64,000 nucleotides of DNA from Acholoe squamosa. Taxonomy: Eukaryota > Annelida > Polychaeta > Phyllodocida > Polynoidae. The notes under the pieces were generated by a model. That model had not been told where the DNA came from. It saw nothing but the letters and a program-made list of their open reading frames with translations, and did not search any database. Position 1 is the stretch's first letter. The number at the start of each line of letters is the position of its first letter. Of this stretch, positions 11,801 to 23,800 are shown in pieces. The position numbers and the translations under genes are program-made. The stretch covers positions 51,016,785 through 51,080,784 of the forward strand of contig OX439039.1 in the NCBI GenBank assembly GCA_949317995.1. Direction: 5' to 3'.

Positions 11801-13211
11801 ATTACAGGTGGAGACCTATAGGGATAGACTTGGGCTCTTCGTGCTAAGTCAGGTCATGTTCCAACAGGAGGAGTCTTCTCCACACACCCAGGAGGTCACT
11901 TTCCTCTGTCCTGGACCTACAGAGTTTGGCAAGATAATGTGGGTACATGGAGAAGCTGCAGCATTTTATACCTTAAAACTAAAAGGTACTCACTGTAGAA
12001 GGCTTCTCTGACTTAACATCGACTTTTTGCTGATTGGGTATTTCTCAAAGCGTATAGGGGTGTTACTGTAGCCCAGGCTGGAAACCTACCGGTACTGCTG
12101 AATTACACAACCGCTACTCTCCCACTTCATTATGCAGACCGCAGAGGTCCAGCGTACTGTAGCCCTTGATCGCTCAAATTAATTTTTACATGAATTCAGA
12201 AATACGTTGATCTGTTTTAGTAATCGTTGTGTGAAATCGATGTTAATTAAAAAGCGAATTTGTCTATGTTGTAATTTTTAAAGAGAAATCAATAAACACA
12301 TTAAAAAAATTATGTTTCTTATACTGCAGGTTCAGTCTACACAAGTTGTAGTTACATGACATACCAGATGCCTGTGGTGGACCTAGTCTATGTCCGGCCT
12401 GAGTTTCGCAGACAGGGTCTAGCTTCGGCATTAGTGGCTGATGTGATGGCTACCTATCCCGATGAGAACATAGGCTTCAGTGAGCCTGTTTCTGATGCCA
12501 TGCTCCAAGGTAGAACCTCTTTATTGTGGGTATTAGATATTCAAAGAAATTCACATATAAACAGTGATGCCACTTTTCCTGGTTTACCAGGAATTCCTGG
12601 TTTTCATTCTGAGATTCCTGTATTAAATTATATTAAATTCCTGGGAAAATGTGTCTAAAAGTCCAGTTTTCCTGGTTTTTGTCGGCCAGTGAGTGGCATC
12701 TCTGCATATAAATGGAACCATTGAGGCTTATGAGTTATATACAATGTACCTCCATAATTGAACCCACCCTTTTGGTACCTGATATATTTCTATGTTTTAT
12801 TTCAATGAGAGCAATACTACCGTAAACTCCCGCGTATAAGATGCGCTGCGCGTATAGGACGCACCCCCTTCTTGGGAGGAGCATTTTTGCGTATAAGACG
12901 CACCTCTTAGGGGTGATTTTTGTCAATCCAGTACTGTTCTATAGTAAAATTACCCCTCGTCTAAGACGCACCCCAAACTTGAAAAAATCCTATAAGACCC
13001 CCCAGGCATTTGTTTGGCGTAGAGGACACGTCTTATACGCGGGAGTTTACGGTACTTGTGTATCTATCTTTCAGTGCTTGGTAGATACCTTGAGGTACAT
13101 GCCCATCGCAGGGACCATATCTGGGAAGTGAGCTGGACTGGTCAAGAAGGCTTCCGGAACAATATCTGGTTGCTCATACGAAGACTGCGAAAAGAGAAGA
13201 GAATAAGATGA
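8896..13211 (+). CDS. FAM169: FAM169-like protein with a GNAT acetyltransferase-type motif (six exons)
   Basis: Exons are 8896-9192, 10841-10976, 11381-11466, 11808-11985, 12330-12509 and 13075-13211. All junctions are GT-AG, the phases agree (0,1,0,1,1), and the joined frame of 1014 nt gives 337 residues ending at TGA 13209. The start follows the family N-terminus: MLYPFDLLD resembles the MAFPVDML of FAM169A. ATGs at 8896, 8914 and 8923 are all possible. Exon 4 (GLFVLSQVM, ...KIMWVHGEAAAFYTLK) and exon 5 (MPVVDLVYVRPEFRRQGLAS) match FAM169A segment by segment. The family has a GNAT-like fold, and here RRQGLA keeps the R/Q-x-x-G-x-A acetyl-CoA loop. Vertebrate FAM169A (SLAP75) is linked to the nuclear lamina. 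Catalysis in this protein is inference. It lacks the long acidic C-terminus of FAM169A. Introns 1 and 5 hold MITEs. Confidence 0.85.
9197..9495. mobile_element. Harbinger-like G-rich MITE at the splice donor of FAM169-like exon 1
   Basis: The left end GGGGGTGGTC follows TAA (9194-9196) and the right end is GACCACTCCCC at 9487-9496. The interior has the family signature: an AACAACAGGG-type stretch, G runs, and phrases like AAAAATTTT next to CCCCTC. The exon 1 donor G|GTAAGG is built from the TAA duplication plus the first base of the element. Confidence 0.7.
9504..9709. mobile_element. Second Harbinger-like MITE, back to back with the first
   Basis: It starts GGGAGTAATCATTTTTTAACAAC and ends AAGTGATCACTCCC, followed by TAT. 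It lies eight bases beyond the previous copy. It is one of several such copies in the window (15467, 17048, 21207, 48613). Confidence 0.65.
12820..13052. mobile_element. MITE in intron 5 of the FAM169-like gene
   Basis: The termini CCGTAAACTCCCGCGTATAAG and the complement CTTATACGCGGGAGTTTACGG are flanked by TA (12818-12819, 13053-13054). It ends 22 bp before exon 6, so its right TIR abuts the polypyrimidine tract (TATCTATCTTTCAG) of that acceptor. Confidence 0.85.
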
Positions 13212-14529
13212 CGACTTCTCATCTTGATTCTCCAAAATATTGCTCTGACTTAGGTACTGCAAAAATATTTTAAGTGCCCTTACATACATGTTACCATTTC
13301 TATGGATGTGGAAATGTTATGGAATTTCAGTCTCTCCATACTCTTAAGATTATTATAATATAAGAGTTGTTGAATTTTCATTAAATAGTTTAAACCATCA
13401 TAATCGCCTTGCATCTCGGCCTTGCCTCTCCTGTGTGATCAGATGTGTTCAATATGTGATGTTATTACGAGAATGTTCTATTTAAAATCCATTTGATTTA
13501 TCTTTTTCTAATGCAATTCAAACCGTACTTGGTAAGTTTATTTGAAAAGGGAAAAACTATCAGTATATAAAGAAAGACATAGATTCTAAGCCCACTGTCG
13601 AATATTAAACCTTTCTGAAACTTTCAGGAGCATGATACTCAAATGCATTTTTGGTAAACTGTATTGCCATCGTGTCTATAATTTAAGATTATGTTTATAT
13701 GAATGAAAAAAAAATATAGGAAGATAACAATCAACTAAAACCTATCGTACATGTAGCAACTGCAATAAAACATCACATAAAAACACAGAATGTACACAAA
13801 AGAATTCTAAGTATACCTTTAATAGGTCAAGTATTATTTTTTTACATAACCTTAGACTTCGAATGATAGAAGCAAGCCAAATGCTTGCTTCCCGGTCTTT
13901 TATGTTTCTGCATTATGCGATTATGCTCAATGACCTTTGTCTGGTGCTAAATATTCATGCTTTGTAAGTTTGTTTACATTGTGCGTATTAGCTTTTAAAA
14001 GGAGGGATATTTTGCAATCATATGTATCGAATCATATAAGTGGTTTGGTGAATGTGGTTTGTTTTTTTAATGATGGTATATTCCATTTATAAATACTCGG
14101 TAACTGGAAATACCCTGCTACTCTCACTGGAGTACCCAGCATCTAGCGTATAACGTGTACCAGGCTATGTCCCATAAAAGGCACACCATGTATTGAAGAA
14201 GATGCTTCGCCTTTAAACTGCAACCACTTATTCAGAGACATTCTAGAAAGGCTTACATTATTTTAGTTTAACAAATTATAAGCCTTGCCTCATGCGTGAA
14301 ATACTATGGTAGGATGGTGATACCAACTTGTAACTGTTTTAAAGACAGAGGCATGACTGAATTTGCTATCTCTTTAAGTATTTATTCAATATATGTAAAT
14401 GATATTGTAACGGTTTTAAGGGCCTTTAACATGGGTGATTAAAAGTATATGATATTTACATGTCTTATCAAGTGATGATGAATATCTGCCTATAAGACGC
14501 AACCCTTCTTTAAGATAAATCTACGAGGG
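13212..14529. other. 3' flank of the FAM169-like gene
   Basis: The gene's 3' UTR should lie here. A plus-strand AATAAA is at about 13766, inside GCAATAAAACATC, and is a possible polyadenylation signal. I see nothing else coding. Confidence 0.4.
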
Positions 14530-15463
14530 AGTGCTCACTTTTTTACGTCCGAGGGGGGGGGGGCGAAATTCTGTGCACCCACAGCAAAAAGGTTTCCATC
14601 CCCCCTGGAGGGGTCTGACATTTTTTATCGCCCCCCCCCCTCCTTTATTTTGTAGGGACTGGTTATTATTTACTGACATGGAGGGGGTGGCCCCGAGATT
14701 TCACGCCCCTTTTTAACAAGTGAAGTAGTACCATTTCCCATGTTTCCATGATCTCCATATCTCCATTATGGATGGATGGGACTTTAGTTGGGACTTCAGT
14801 TGAGATGTTCAAATTTTAATACATGTACATACACGGGCTGGACCTTCAATAGGGGTTTATATGCGGATCAACAGGGTGAAAGGTACTCCCACAAGGGGGT
14901 GCGGGGCGTACATTTTACCGTGTTAACCCACATTTACTTGACTCGTTTTTTTATGGATTCCAGACACATTACCATGCACTATGCACAATATAGCACGGCA
15001 CCTTGTTGATCTATAGGCCTAGTGAAATCCCCCCCCCCCCCTGCAAGAGGGGTCAAAAGCTTTTTATGCCCACTCCCTAGCAGGAGTTAAAGTTTTTATG
15101 CCCCCCTCAAACCTACCATCCTCCCTGTGGATGAATAATAACCACTCCCTTAGTAGTGCACTACCTACCATATTCAGCATAATAAGCGTCGGGGGCGTTA
15201 AAAAAATGTATTTATGGTCCTTCAATACCTAAGAGTTTAACTGACTAGAAAATCATGAAAAAATTGCCCTTTTTCTATTCTAAAAAGGGACCCAAAAAGG
15301 GGGTGAGGTGCTTATTATGTTGAACACGGTAGGCTTTTTCGCTTAAGGGTGAAGTCTTTCTTGTGCCCACACCCCTAAGAAGGGTCTGAATTTTTTTATC
15401 ACTTCCCCCCAACCTACTGACCGACCCCCCCCCCCCCATTGTTGTTAAAAAATTACCACTCAC
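14530..15463. mobile_element. Cluster of degenerate Harbinger-like MITE remnants
   Basis: There are several partial ends: GGGAGTGCTCAC near 14528, TAACCACTCCCTTA near 15140, and ACCACTCAC ending at 15463. C/G homopolymer runs of 9-14 bases and the phrases GGGGTCTGA and AATTTTT are family signatures. Individual elements cannot be bounded cleanly. Confidence 0.55.
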
Positions 15464-15466
15464 TAA

Positions 15467-15697
15467 GGGAGTGATCATTTCTTAACAACGGGGGGGTTGG
15501 TGGGTTTGTGTGCAGACATGTGAAAAATAATCTACCCCCCTCTCGAGGGACAGAAAAATCGTGTGTGAATGCACCCTTTTAACCTAATGTAATGCACAGG
15601 CTTTTTCGCTGAAAACAGGTGAAATTATTTTGCCTGGTCATAAGGTCAAAAAATTCTGCCCCCCCCCCCCCACCGTTATTAAAAACTGATCACTCCC
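15467..15697. mobile_element. Harbinger-like MITE with TAA target duplication
   Basis: It begins GGGAGTGATCATTTCTTAACAAC and ends TGATCACTCCC. TAA sits at 15464-15466 and 15698-15700. It shares its left TAA with the right end of the preceding remnant, so one inserted beside the other. Confidence 0.75.
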
Positions 15698-16082
15698 TAA
15701 GCATCACCTGTCCTCTTTTGCACACCTCCCCCCTTGTAAAGTGACCATAATTCCCTCCAATGTACTCCATTTTCCTAAAGTAATTTTTGAGTTTTAGGAT
15801 TTTTTGCTGAAAAAAAAAGTAGCCTAAAATATATTTGCCCCCCCCCCCACAATTCTTTTATGTCCCCCCTCTTGACGGCAGTAAAAAAATTTTGTGCCCC
15901 TCTCTATGCCAGAGGGGCAGAGAATTTTCACGCCCCTTTTTAATCTATAGTACTGCGCTGGCTTTTTTGCTAAAAAATTTTTACGCCACCCCCCCCTCAG
16001 GAGGGGTCTGAAATTTTTACGCCATGTCTTGTTTTTGGCCAATTTTGCAATGCTGAAGGTATAGGGAAAATAAATTTCGTCC

Positions 16083-16168
16083 CCCCTCCAGCATGACGTC
16101 ATTTGTGGATGGCCCCTCTCCCTCACCCCCCGGGCCATCCACTAATGATGTCATGCTGGAGGGGGGGT
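16083..16168. repeat. Hairpin: C-rich inverted repeat around GACGTCATTTGTGGATGGCC
   Basis: The left arm (16083-16117, CCTCCAGCATGACGTCA...GGATGGCC) and right arm (16131-16168, GGCCATCCACT...TGACATCATGCTGGAGG on pairing) are complementary over about 33 bp with few mismatches. A loop of about 13 C-rich bases separates them. It is probably the centre of another foldback MITE whose G/C-rich arms extend outwards. Confidence 0.65.
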
Positions 16169-17047
16169 CAGGCTCGGCGTGACGGAATTAATTTTCCATA
16201 TGGTGTCACCACCCTAAATCTGGTCACTTCCGGCTTTACTGGCCAAATAGTGCCCCTGAAAAGTGTGTTATGTCCACATCTGTTATGTGTAGATAATATT
16301 GTCCCAATTGCATTTATTTATGGCTAAAGTTATGCAAAGGGCTTATAGATATTTTTAGGGAAAAAAAATGGTTGTGGCAGAAGAAAATAGTGCATGGTTA
16401 CAGTGGTGAAGGGGCGCAGCGATGCAGGCAAAGCCCTGTGAATGATCTTGTACAAATTATCTTTAGGGTAGGTAAAGATTCTTTGCCTCTGAAGAGAATG
16501 GGTACAAGCCAAGATGAGAGGCATGATGAGAAGCATGAAAATGTCCCAAAGGTAGTTGAGAAAAACCTTAAGAAGCATAAACGTATATTTAATCAGGAAA
16601 GATGTCTCTTTCAAAGTGACAGAAATAATAACCAACGTAGGATAGAGTTTGCTAGAGCAAGAAGATTTTATAAGAAAGTGAAGTATCACATCCTAAGCAA
16701 GGGCCAGGAGGAGAAAATCCTTGAATTACAAAAATTAGAGTCAAAAGATTCAAAACTATTCTGGAAGTCAATAAAGAAGCTTTCAAGCACAAAATGTAAA
16801 GGTAAAACGAACATTGGCCCCTCTGACTGGGTAACATACTTTAAGAAGTTACTAAATGTTAATCAGAATAAAGGAGGAGAGCAGTCCTTCCATGATTACA
16901 TCGAAACAAGTCTCCCAATTATTGAGAACATAGCTTGGGGTGGCAATTTAGACGATGTCATATCTGTTAATGAGGTGAAAGAAGCCTTGAGAAACTGAAG
17001 AATGGAAAAGGCACAGGGCCTGACCGTATCAACAATATGATGCTTAA

Positions 17048-17367
17048 GGGAGTGATCATTTTTTAACAACAGGGTGGGGCTGGTGGGTTTGCACGCGGAC
17101 GCGCGAAAAAAATTTCGACCCCCCCCCCCTCTCGAGGGGGTAAAATTTTTTTTGACCCCCCCTCATAAGGGACAAAAATCGCGCCCGAACGTCCCCTTTT
17201 ATCCTATAGTAATGCGCTGGGTTTTCCACTGAAAAGGTGAAATTATTTTGACCCCCCTATCAGAGGTGTTGAAAAAATTCTGACCCCCCTGGTCAAGGGG
17301 TTGAAAAAATTCTGACCCCCCCCTCAAACCCACCAGTCCCCCCCTGTTGTTAAAAATGATCACTCCC
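17048..17367. mobile_element. Harbinger-like MITE inserted in the LINE
   Basis: It has GGGAGTGATCATTTTTTAACAAC at the left and the complementary TTAAAAATGATCACTCCC at the right. TAA duplications are at 17045-17047 and 17368-17370. The flanking LINE frame (…MLK before, …CIYIRPSRNYS-type RT text after) shows that it landed in RT sequence. The 3-bp TAA duplication and GGG end are hallmarks of PIF/Harbinger. Confidence 0.85.
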
Positions 17368-18278
17368 TAAGTTTGGGGGAAAATATCTACATTCGGCCAT
17401 CACGAAATTATTCAATGTAATACTATCCTCAGGTTGTTACCCAGCAACCTGGAAGGAGAGCCTAATCACTCCTATCCACAAAGCAGGGGCCTCAGACATG
17501 CCAGAAAACTATAGGGGGGTAGCAGTGTCAGACTGTCTAAGCAAAGTATTCTGTAAGATCATTAATGACAGAATTGTTGACTATCTGGAGGGGAAAGACT
17601 TCTGGAGTATAAATCAAAATGGCTTTAAGGAAAAGAGAAAAACAGAAGATAATGTTATGATTCTCAACACTCTATTCAACAAATATGTTAAAAATCAGAA
17701 GGGTATTTGTTGATTTTTCTAAATTCTTTGACTCAATAGACAGACCAAGCCTTTTCTACAAACTCCTAAAGGCTGGAATATCATATAACACATATTGAGT
17801 CATTAGAGCAGCCTATGACCGGAACAAGTATGCTATAAAAACTGACTGTGGCATAACTGAGAGCTTCATATCAACAACAGGTGTAAAACAAGGATGTAAT
17901 CTTAGCCCTGTTGATCTTGGTGATATATCTATGAATTCACTCTCATGGGCAGATGACTTAGTCCTGATCTCCAGATCAGAAGCTGGCCTTCAGGAGAGAC
18001 TGAACAGGCTTGACAGATACTGCCAAATGTGGAAACTCTCAGTTAATACGAAGAAAACAAAAATTATGGTTTTGTCTCAAGCAAGGGAGATGTCAACACA
18101 AATCTTTTTTCAAGGTAATTTACTAGAATGTGTGTCCTCATATGAATATTTAGGTTTACTTCTATCACAGGATGGGAGTCTAAAGAAAATGAAATTAGAG
18201 AGGATTTTAAAGGCAAAGCGTGCACTATTCTCTATTAGACAAGCCTTGAGTACATCGCAGAATGTATCCACTAAATTG

Positions 18279-18457
18279 CGGGCTTCCCTAGCCCACTTAA
18301 AAGGGTCTATATCTCCTCTTTCCTATCCCCTCAGATGTGTGGTGCACATATGCGCGGGCACTGACACATTCCTCTGAGAAATTGTGTAATGTCGTTCTCG
18401 CCATGAATATGACCTTAGCTGTCGAAATGGTGTTAAACATCTATTACTCACTCGCTC
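18279..18457 (-). mobile_element. SINE, 179 bp, with a 13-bp target duplication
   Basis: The insertion starts CGGGCTTCCCTAGCCC and ends TTACTCACTCGCTC. It is flanked by perfect copies of ATCCACTAAATTG (18266-18278, 18458-18470), and the LINE frame resumes afterwards. A near-identical element in the other orientation is at 48116-48293 with its own duplication. A shorter variant is at 46543. Strand is assigned so that GTGAGTGAG is the start, which is arbitrary. No clear pol III A/B boxes are seen. Confidence 0.9.
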
Positions 18458-19767
18458 ATCCACTAAATTGTTTATATCACTGTTTGACAAGCAGATCGAC
18501 CCTATCCTTTTATATGGATGCCAAGTATGGGGTATGCCATCTAGTAACTGTTCTATAGGGCTTAGTATGGACGTCCTGTCTGTCCACCATTTTGAATTTC
18601 ACTGGTTGAGGTAAACCCAACTGATAAGACCTATCATGATGGGTACCTTGTCCCTGGGTAACAGCCACTTCCAGGGACATGCTGGTTCCACCCTATCAGC
18701 TCTTATCAGTGCCTGTCGCCAAGAACCAGCTCCAGTCCCGCCTACAGTCTATATCTATAAGTGGATCTGAGGTAAAATCAAAAAGAGATCTGTTAACACT
18801 ATTTAAACTGTTAGGTGTCAAGGATATAAACATATTATCTTGTAGATTCTAAAAGAAAACACAGGTAGCTTATGTGACTCTAGCCAATATCTGTGACAAA
18901 ATCAAAATCCTGTCTGCGTACAGAAAGCAACCGGTAACTCTTATAATTGAGGACTTAACATCTGAAGGCGTCAGAAAGGCCTGTCTGGCAGAAGTGTTTT
19001 ACTCTACAAGTTGCAAGTTCGCTCTGGATATATCAAAATATGCAAGTACTACTCTCACACTAGGTGAGTTAGGGAGATTTCCCATCGAATCCAAAATAAT
19101 CGTACCGAACATTCCATATTGGCTGAGGCTTGAGCATGGATCGAAAACCCCTATTCTAAATGAGGCCTTCTCTACCATGAAGAGTGAAAACCACCAAGAT
19201 ATCCAATACCTCTTGTTTAAAATCGGTTGTAAGAATGTCTGGCTTGATCCTTATGTTTAGTCAAAGTCCTCATTCAAAAACAATATAAAGAGAAGGTTAA
19301 ATGATGCACATATTCAGAAATACAACCAGTACATTGATAACCCAGAGAATACTGGCAAGTGTAGAATTATTAAGATGTGTAAAGATGATCTCAATGACAT
19401 TTATGAAGAGCATGAATACCTAACGCATACAGAATCACCTAAAATTAGAACCATTATTGCTAAACTCCAGAATGACAATAACTGTACACTTGACAGCCTG
19501 TCATAATATAGAGGAAAGAAACCTGTCAATTCTAAGTGCACATTCTGTAATGCTGTGCAAGATGTCAATCATGTCTTCTTACATTGTAAGATGCCCGAGA
19601 TGAGAAACGCACGGTCAGTGTTTGAAACAAAATACCTCAAGTTCGTTGATTACTATAAAAGACACAATGACACTTTCTTAAATACTAGCAGTGGCCCCAT
19701 ATTGCAAATCATCTAAAAGGCCAGGAGCTGTGAACTGTATATGAATGTAAATTGTAATATATAATGA

Positions 19768-19846
19768 TTAGACTGGAACAAGTTGACTTTAGGGGGTGAT
19801 AAAAGCATAAACACGTTGAGCTAAAGTCAACGAGCTCAAGTCTAGT
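19768..19846. repeat. Inverted repeat beyond the LINE 3' end
   Basis: GATTAGACTGGAACAAGTTGACTTTAG pairs with CTAAAGTCAACGAGCTCAAGTCTAGTC with a loop of about 25 bp. A short antisense LINE-like phrase (GAATCCACTGGTTTCTG) follows at about 19917, which hints at an inverted LINE fragment. Otherwise 19850-20440 shows nothing. Confidence 0.6.
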
Positions 19847-20439
19847 CATTACACATTGCATTTATAGCATGCTTTCTACCATTAATTATATTTATTTACC
19901 TTTAAAATTGATAGAATCCACTGGTTTCTGTTGTGAGTCGACGAGACGGCCCTCCGCCATCTTGGTTTTATGTTGACATATGCTTAAGCTGGTGACCTGG
20001 TGCAACTCCCATTCTCATAGGCCTACTACTGTGAATACGTTGAGACAGAGTTGTGCCAGTCTATAGCCTAATCCATTCTTTATATGTCAGATGGAGCCAC
20101 CTGTAGTATTGACAGAATGCCGAAGACGCACGGCCGTTTGTCTGCTTCGAAAGTTTACAATTTTTCTATATTAAATACAACCATGATATCAAGGAATATT
20201 TTCGACAGGGAGGTAGAATAAGGTTTCAAGGATGTTCTGTCCAGAGTATATCGTTTCATTTGGTATATATGCTTCACAAATGGAGGAAATATGTTGGTCT
20301 CAACTCATAGTCAAGCTATGTCTGGTCCACTGTCAATTTTTGGGTTCTTTATCTCGATATATGGGAACTCGTTTTATCCACTTATAGCAGTCAAATCAAT
20401 GCCGAAACTCGATAAGCATACTATAAACTTGTATGAAAA

Positions 20440-20581
20440 CGGGTGAAATTATTTTAACCCCCTGGTCAAGGGGACGAAAAAACTCTGACCCCCCCCCCAG
20501 GTCAAGGGATTGAAAAAATTCTGGCCCCCCCCCTCAAACCCACCAGCCCCCCCCCCCTGTTGTTAAAAATTGATCACTCCC
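20440..20581. mobile_element. Right half of a Harbinger-like MITE
   Basis: It contains the family phrases GGTGAAATTATTTT, CCCCTGGTCAAGGGG and CCCCTGTTGTTAAAAATTGATCACTCCC, and is followed by TGA. The left TIR is missing. Confidence 0.65.
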
Positions 20582-20852
20582 TGAAGAAAAAGAAAAAAAA
20601 ATTACCACTCCCTGTAAATAGGTCCGTGTCAAGTAGACCCGCCTTGCTCTGCGCCCTGCCCATATTGAAAGTCAGGGTAACAATTTTGAGCGGGAAGCGG
20701 AAACCGCATCATCTGGTGTGGAGGAGCAGAACTAAAAGTTTATAACAGTTGTTGCACAATTCTTGTGACACCGGAAGCTCACGCGTGCTGTCGAGGTCAA
20801 AGAAATCACTCGAAAGCAAGGGCGGCTGTGTCAATACACACAAAACTTAAAA

Positions 20853-23800
20853 ATGCCGCTCAGATTGGGATCCTTTGTCGTAGGACCAAGACATAAACAA
20901 ATAGCCCAGTCATGGTAAGTCAAAAATATGAATGCTACAGTGTTTTGAGCGTGGAGGCGCTGTGTATTTTACAGAAATGTACGCTGCCACTACCGGGTTC
21001 TTGTGTCTTGTCTCAGTGTCTGTGTACACAGATAGGTACATCACATGAAAATTAAGATAATGAGTTAGAGCTAAAACCCTGTGTCTTAGTTGTGCAGGAG
21101 AGTGCAAGGATTTCAAATCTTTTGGAATCATGTTGATATCTCAATTCGTTCTCACAGAATCGCAGAATTAGTATCTAGAAATCTGACATTTTTGTCCTAA
21201 GCCTAAGGGAGTGGTCATTATTTATCAACAGGGGGGGGTGGTGGGTTTGAGGGGGGGGCGTAAAAAATTCTGACCCCTCCCGAGGGGGGACTAAAAAATT
21301 TTTGACTCCTCTTGAGGGGGGGACTAAAAAAATTTACCCTCTTTTTAGCCAAAAATCCCGCACGCTATTATAGATCAAAGCGAAAATTCTCCACACACCT
21401 CCGTCGAGGGGGGGCGCAAAAAATTTTGACCGCCGTCGAGGGGGGGCGTAAAAAATTTTCGCGCGTCCGCGCGAAAACCCACCACCCCCCCTGTTGATAA
21501 ATAATGACCACTCCCTAAGTATTCAGCTAATTTGTTGTGACCTTCTGGATCCCAATAATGCAGGGTTCTCCACACATATGAAGTACACGGGCGGGAGTAC
21601 CGTGTACTTCTCACTGCCGCCCGTGTACTGGAGTTAAAAACCACCGCCTGTGTGGTTTTCAGCTCACTATAAGCTTTCTATACTTTTTTTAATTTTTCAA
21701 ATCGGCCTATTAGAACAGAAGTTAGGCCTAAAAGAATTTTTTTCTTAAAAATCCCATTCAAACCTTGTCTTTGGGCTTAATTATTATCTAAATTTTCAAA
21801 AATTCTCATCATGGTTTGCCACCCATTTGTCGCTGCACACTTGTGTTCAAACAGCACCTGTATGCTTTTTCATCCTGTGGAGAACCCTGCTGGGCCAATT
21901 AGCCATAATTAATGAAGAAATAAAAGGGAGGTGAGTTAGTAAAATGTCAATTCAATTGGAATGAACCACAATATCAGCATAAAATAAAAAGCTATCTGCC
22001 CCAGATGTTTACCTGTACGAAATTTTACCTTGACCTAATTTTCCTGTGACCTATATACAGTCAACTCTCTAATATGGTCACCTCGCCAATGTGGTCACTT
22101 TTGGAAAGTGACCACATTGGCGAGGTGACCATATTATTTGTTATCTTTGTTCTAATGTAATGAACTCTCTGGTATGTGGTCACCTCTCTAATGTGGTCAC
22201 CTCTCCTTGTGGTCACCAATTTCCAGTCAAAAAGTCACATTTACTCTCTCTAATGTGGTCACCCCAAATTCAGTTGTGGGCCTTATAGAAGCCTGAAGGG
22301 ATATTGGGTGGCTCTTAGTGAGTGGGTAATGGGTGTGTAACACATAATTCAACAGCTAAGGTTATATTCAGAGAGGAAACTTGAGAGGAGCCAGAAAAGG
22401 AAAACTAGGGCATGGTCAGTGGACTAGAACAATTCTAGGGCATGCTCAGTGGACTGGAACAACTCTAGGGTGTGCTCAGTGGACTGGAATAGCTCTAGGG
22501 CATGGTCAGTGGACCTACATTAGTTCATGACCTAGATTCTGATATGATCAAATATATAGGAACAGACTCTGTAAAATATGAAGAAGTAGACATTCTGATA
22601 AGCTAACCACTGGTATTTGACCCTAACATGAACATCTAATGGGTTTCCTATTGACCTAGTTTCAGGCCACCCTATATGTTTGACCAACATTAGCTCATGA
22701 CCTAGATTTTGATGACACGATCAAATAATTTTTTCCTGTGTGGTAGCAAGTTCACATGGTCGGGAAATCTTAAAAAATCAGTAAATTGCTCCCAAAGTCG
22801 GGGAGCCTGTAAAACAAGTTTATCTTAGCAGGTATTGTAAGTGTCACACCTGTATGATGTACATGGGTCATGCAGTGACAGTTTTAAAACTGCCAAATCA
22901 CCATTGCGCACCTTCACACAGGAAAATGTGATTTTTTGAATTTCTTTTGCAGTCACCAGCTGTACTATTCAGTCCGCATGCACAAACTAGACCTTATATG
23001 AAACGCCATGAAACATACTATTACTTTCTTTTAGTTTCATTGTACTTTTTCATTTTGGACAACTTGATTTAGATGACCTTTTCAGTCATCCACTTCAGAA
23101 ATCTACAAAAATGTCTAGAAATGCACCAATTTCCCCGAAAAATTTTCATATAGGTAAAATAAGCCATGAAATACCAAAATAACTTCTTATATGTGTTCAT
23201 TTATTCTTTGTTCTGTAAGAATATGCCAATTTCAGTGCAGTTTAATTTCTAGTGCAGCAATTTGTTGGGTCACAAAAAATGCGTCACAAATGATGGACAC
23301 TCCCAGAGGAGTGGTGCAGGCATTGTTTGATGTACCTAACACAGAGTGACAGACTGTCACAGTACCGTACAGTTCACCCAAAAATTAGATTTAGTATAAT
23401 CTAATCAAAAATTATACCCTAGAAAGAAAAAATCTTTGCCAACCTAATGCTTCTTGAATGAAAACAATAGACAGATTAGAGGAGAAGGAGTGAATTTTTT
23501 TTATATAAAAAAGTTAGGAGTATTTCCTGTCACCTTTTTCTGGTCATTATCAGCTCTGTGAGGGAAAATTACGTCAAGTCGTGCCTCACTGACCACACTC
23601 ACTGAGTGGTGCATTTTTGACATTATCCCATATAAATGCGGTAGAAGAACACTGCCTAATTTTTGAAGGTGTCTCACCATTGATTGATAACTGAAAGGCG
23701 TACTGCTCCATGAGCAAAGCGACACCCTTATTTATTGATCCCCCAGGCTAAATGGCTACAGGACCTCGCTGGATGTTAAACCAAGCAGGAAATGCCTACT

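Larger units (their letters stand above)
16372..19740 (+). pseudogene. Dead non-LTR retrotransposon (LINE) ORF2, with nested insertions
   Basis: The pieces fall in order on the plus strand. The EN-RT linker is at 16372-16998. RT blocks are at 17440-17713 (PIHKAG, ENYRGVAVSD, CKIINDRIVDYL) and 17931-18260 (the SWADDLVLIS active-site block with A-D-D, then ...NTKKTKIM). After a SINE, LLYGCQVWG appears near 18510. The C-terminal region with GELGRFPIESK and a Cys/His segment runs to about 19690. The endonuclease is missing, so the copy is 5'-truncated. There are stops and frameshifts at about 16996, 17712, 17800 and 18560-18850. A MITE (17048-17367) and a SINE (18279-18457) interrupt it. Clade is not assigned. 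It shares its 3' ORF with the copy at 5879-6346. Confidence 0.85.
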
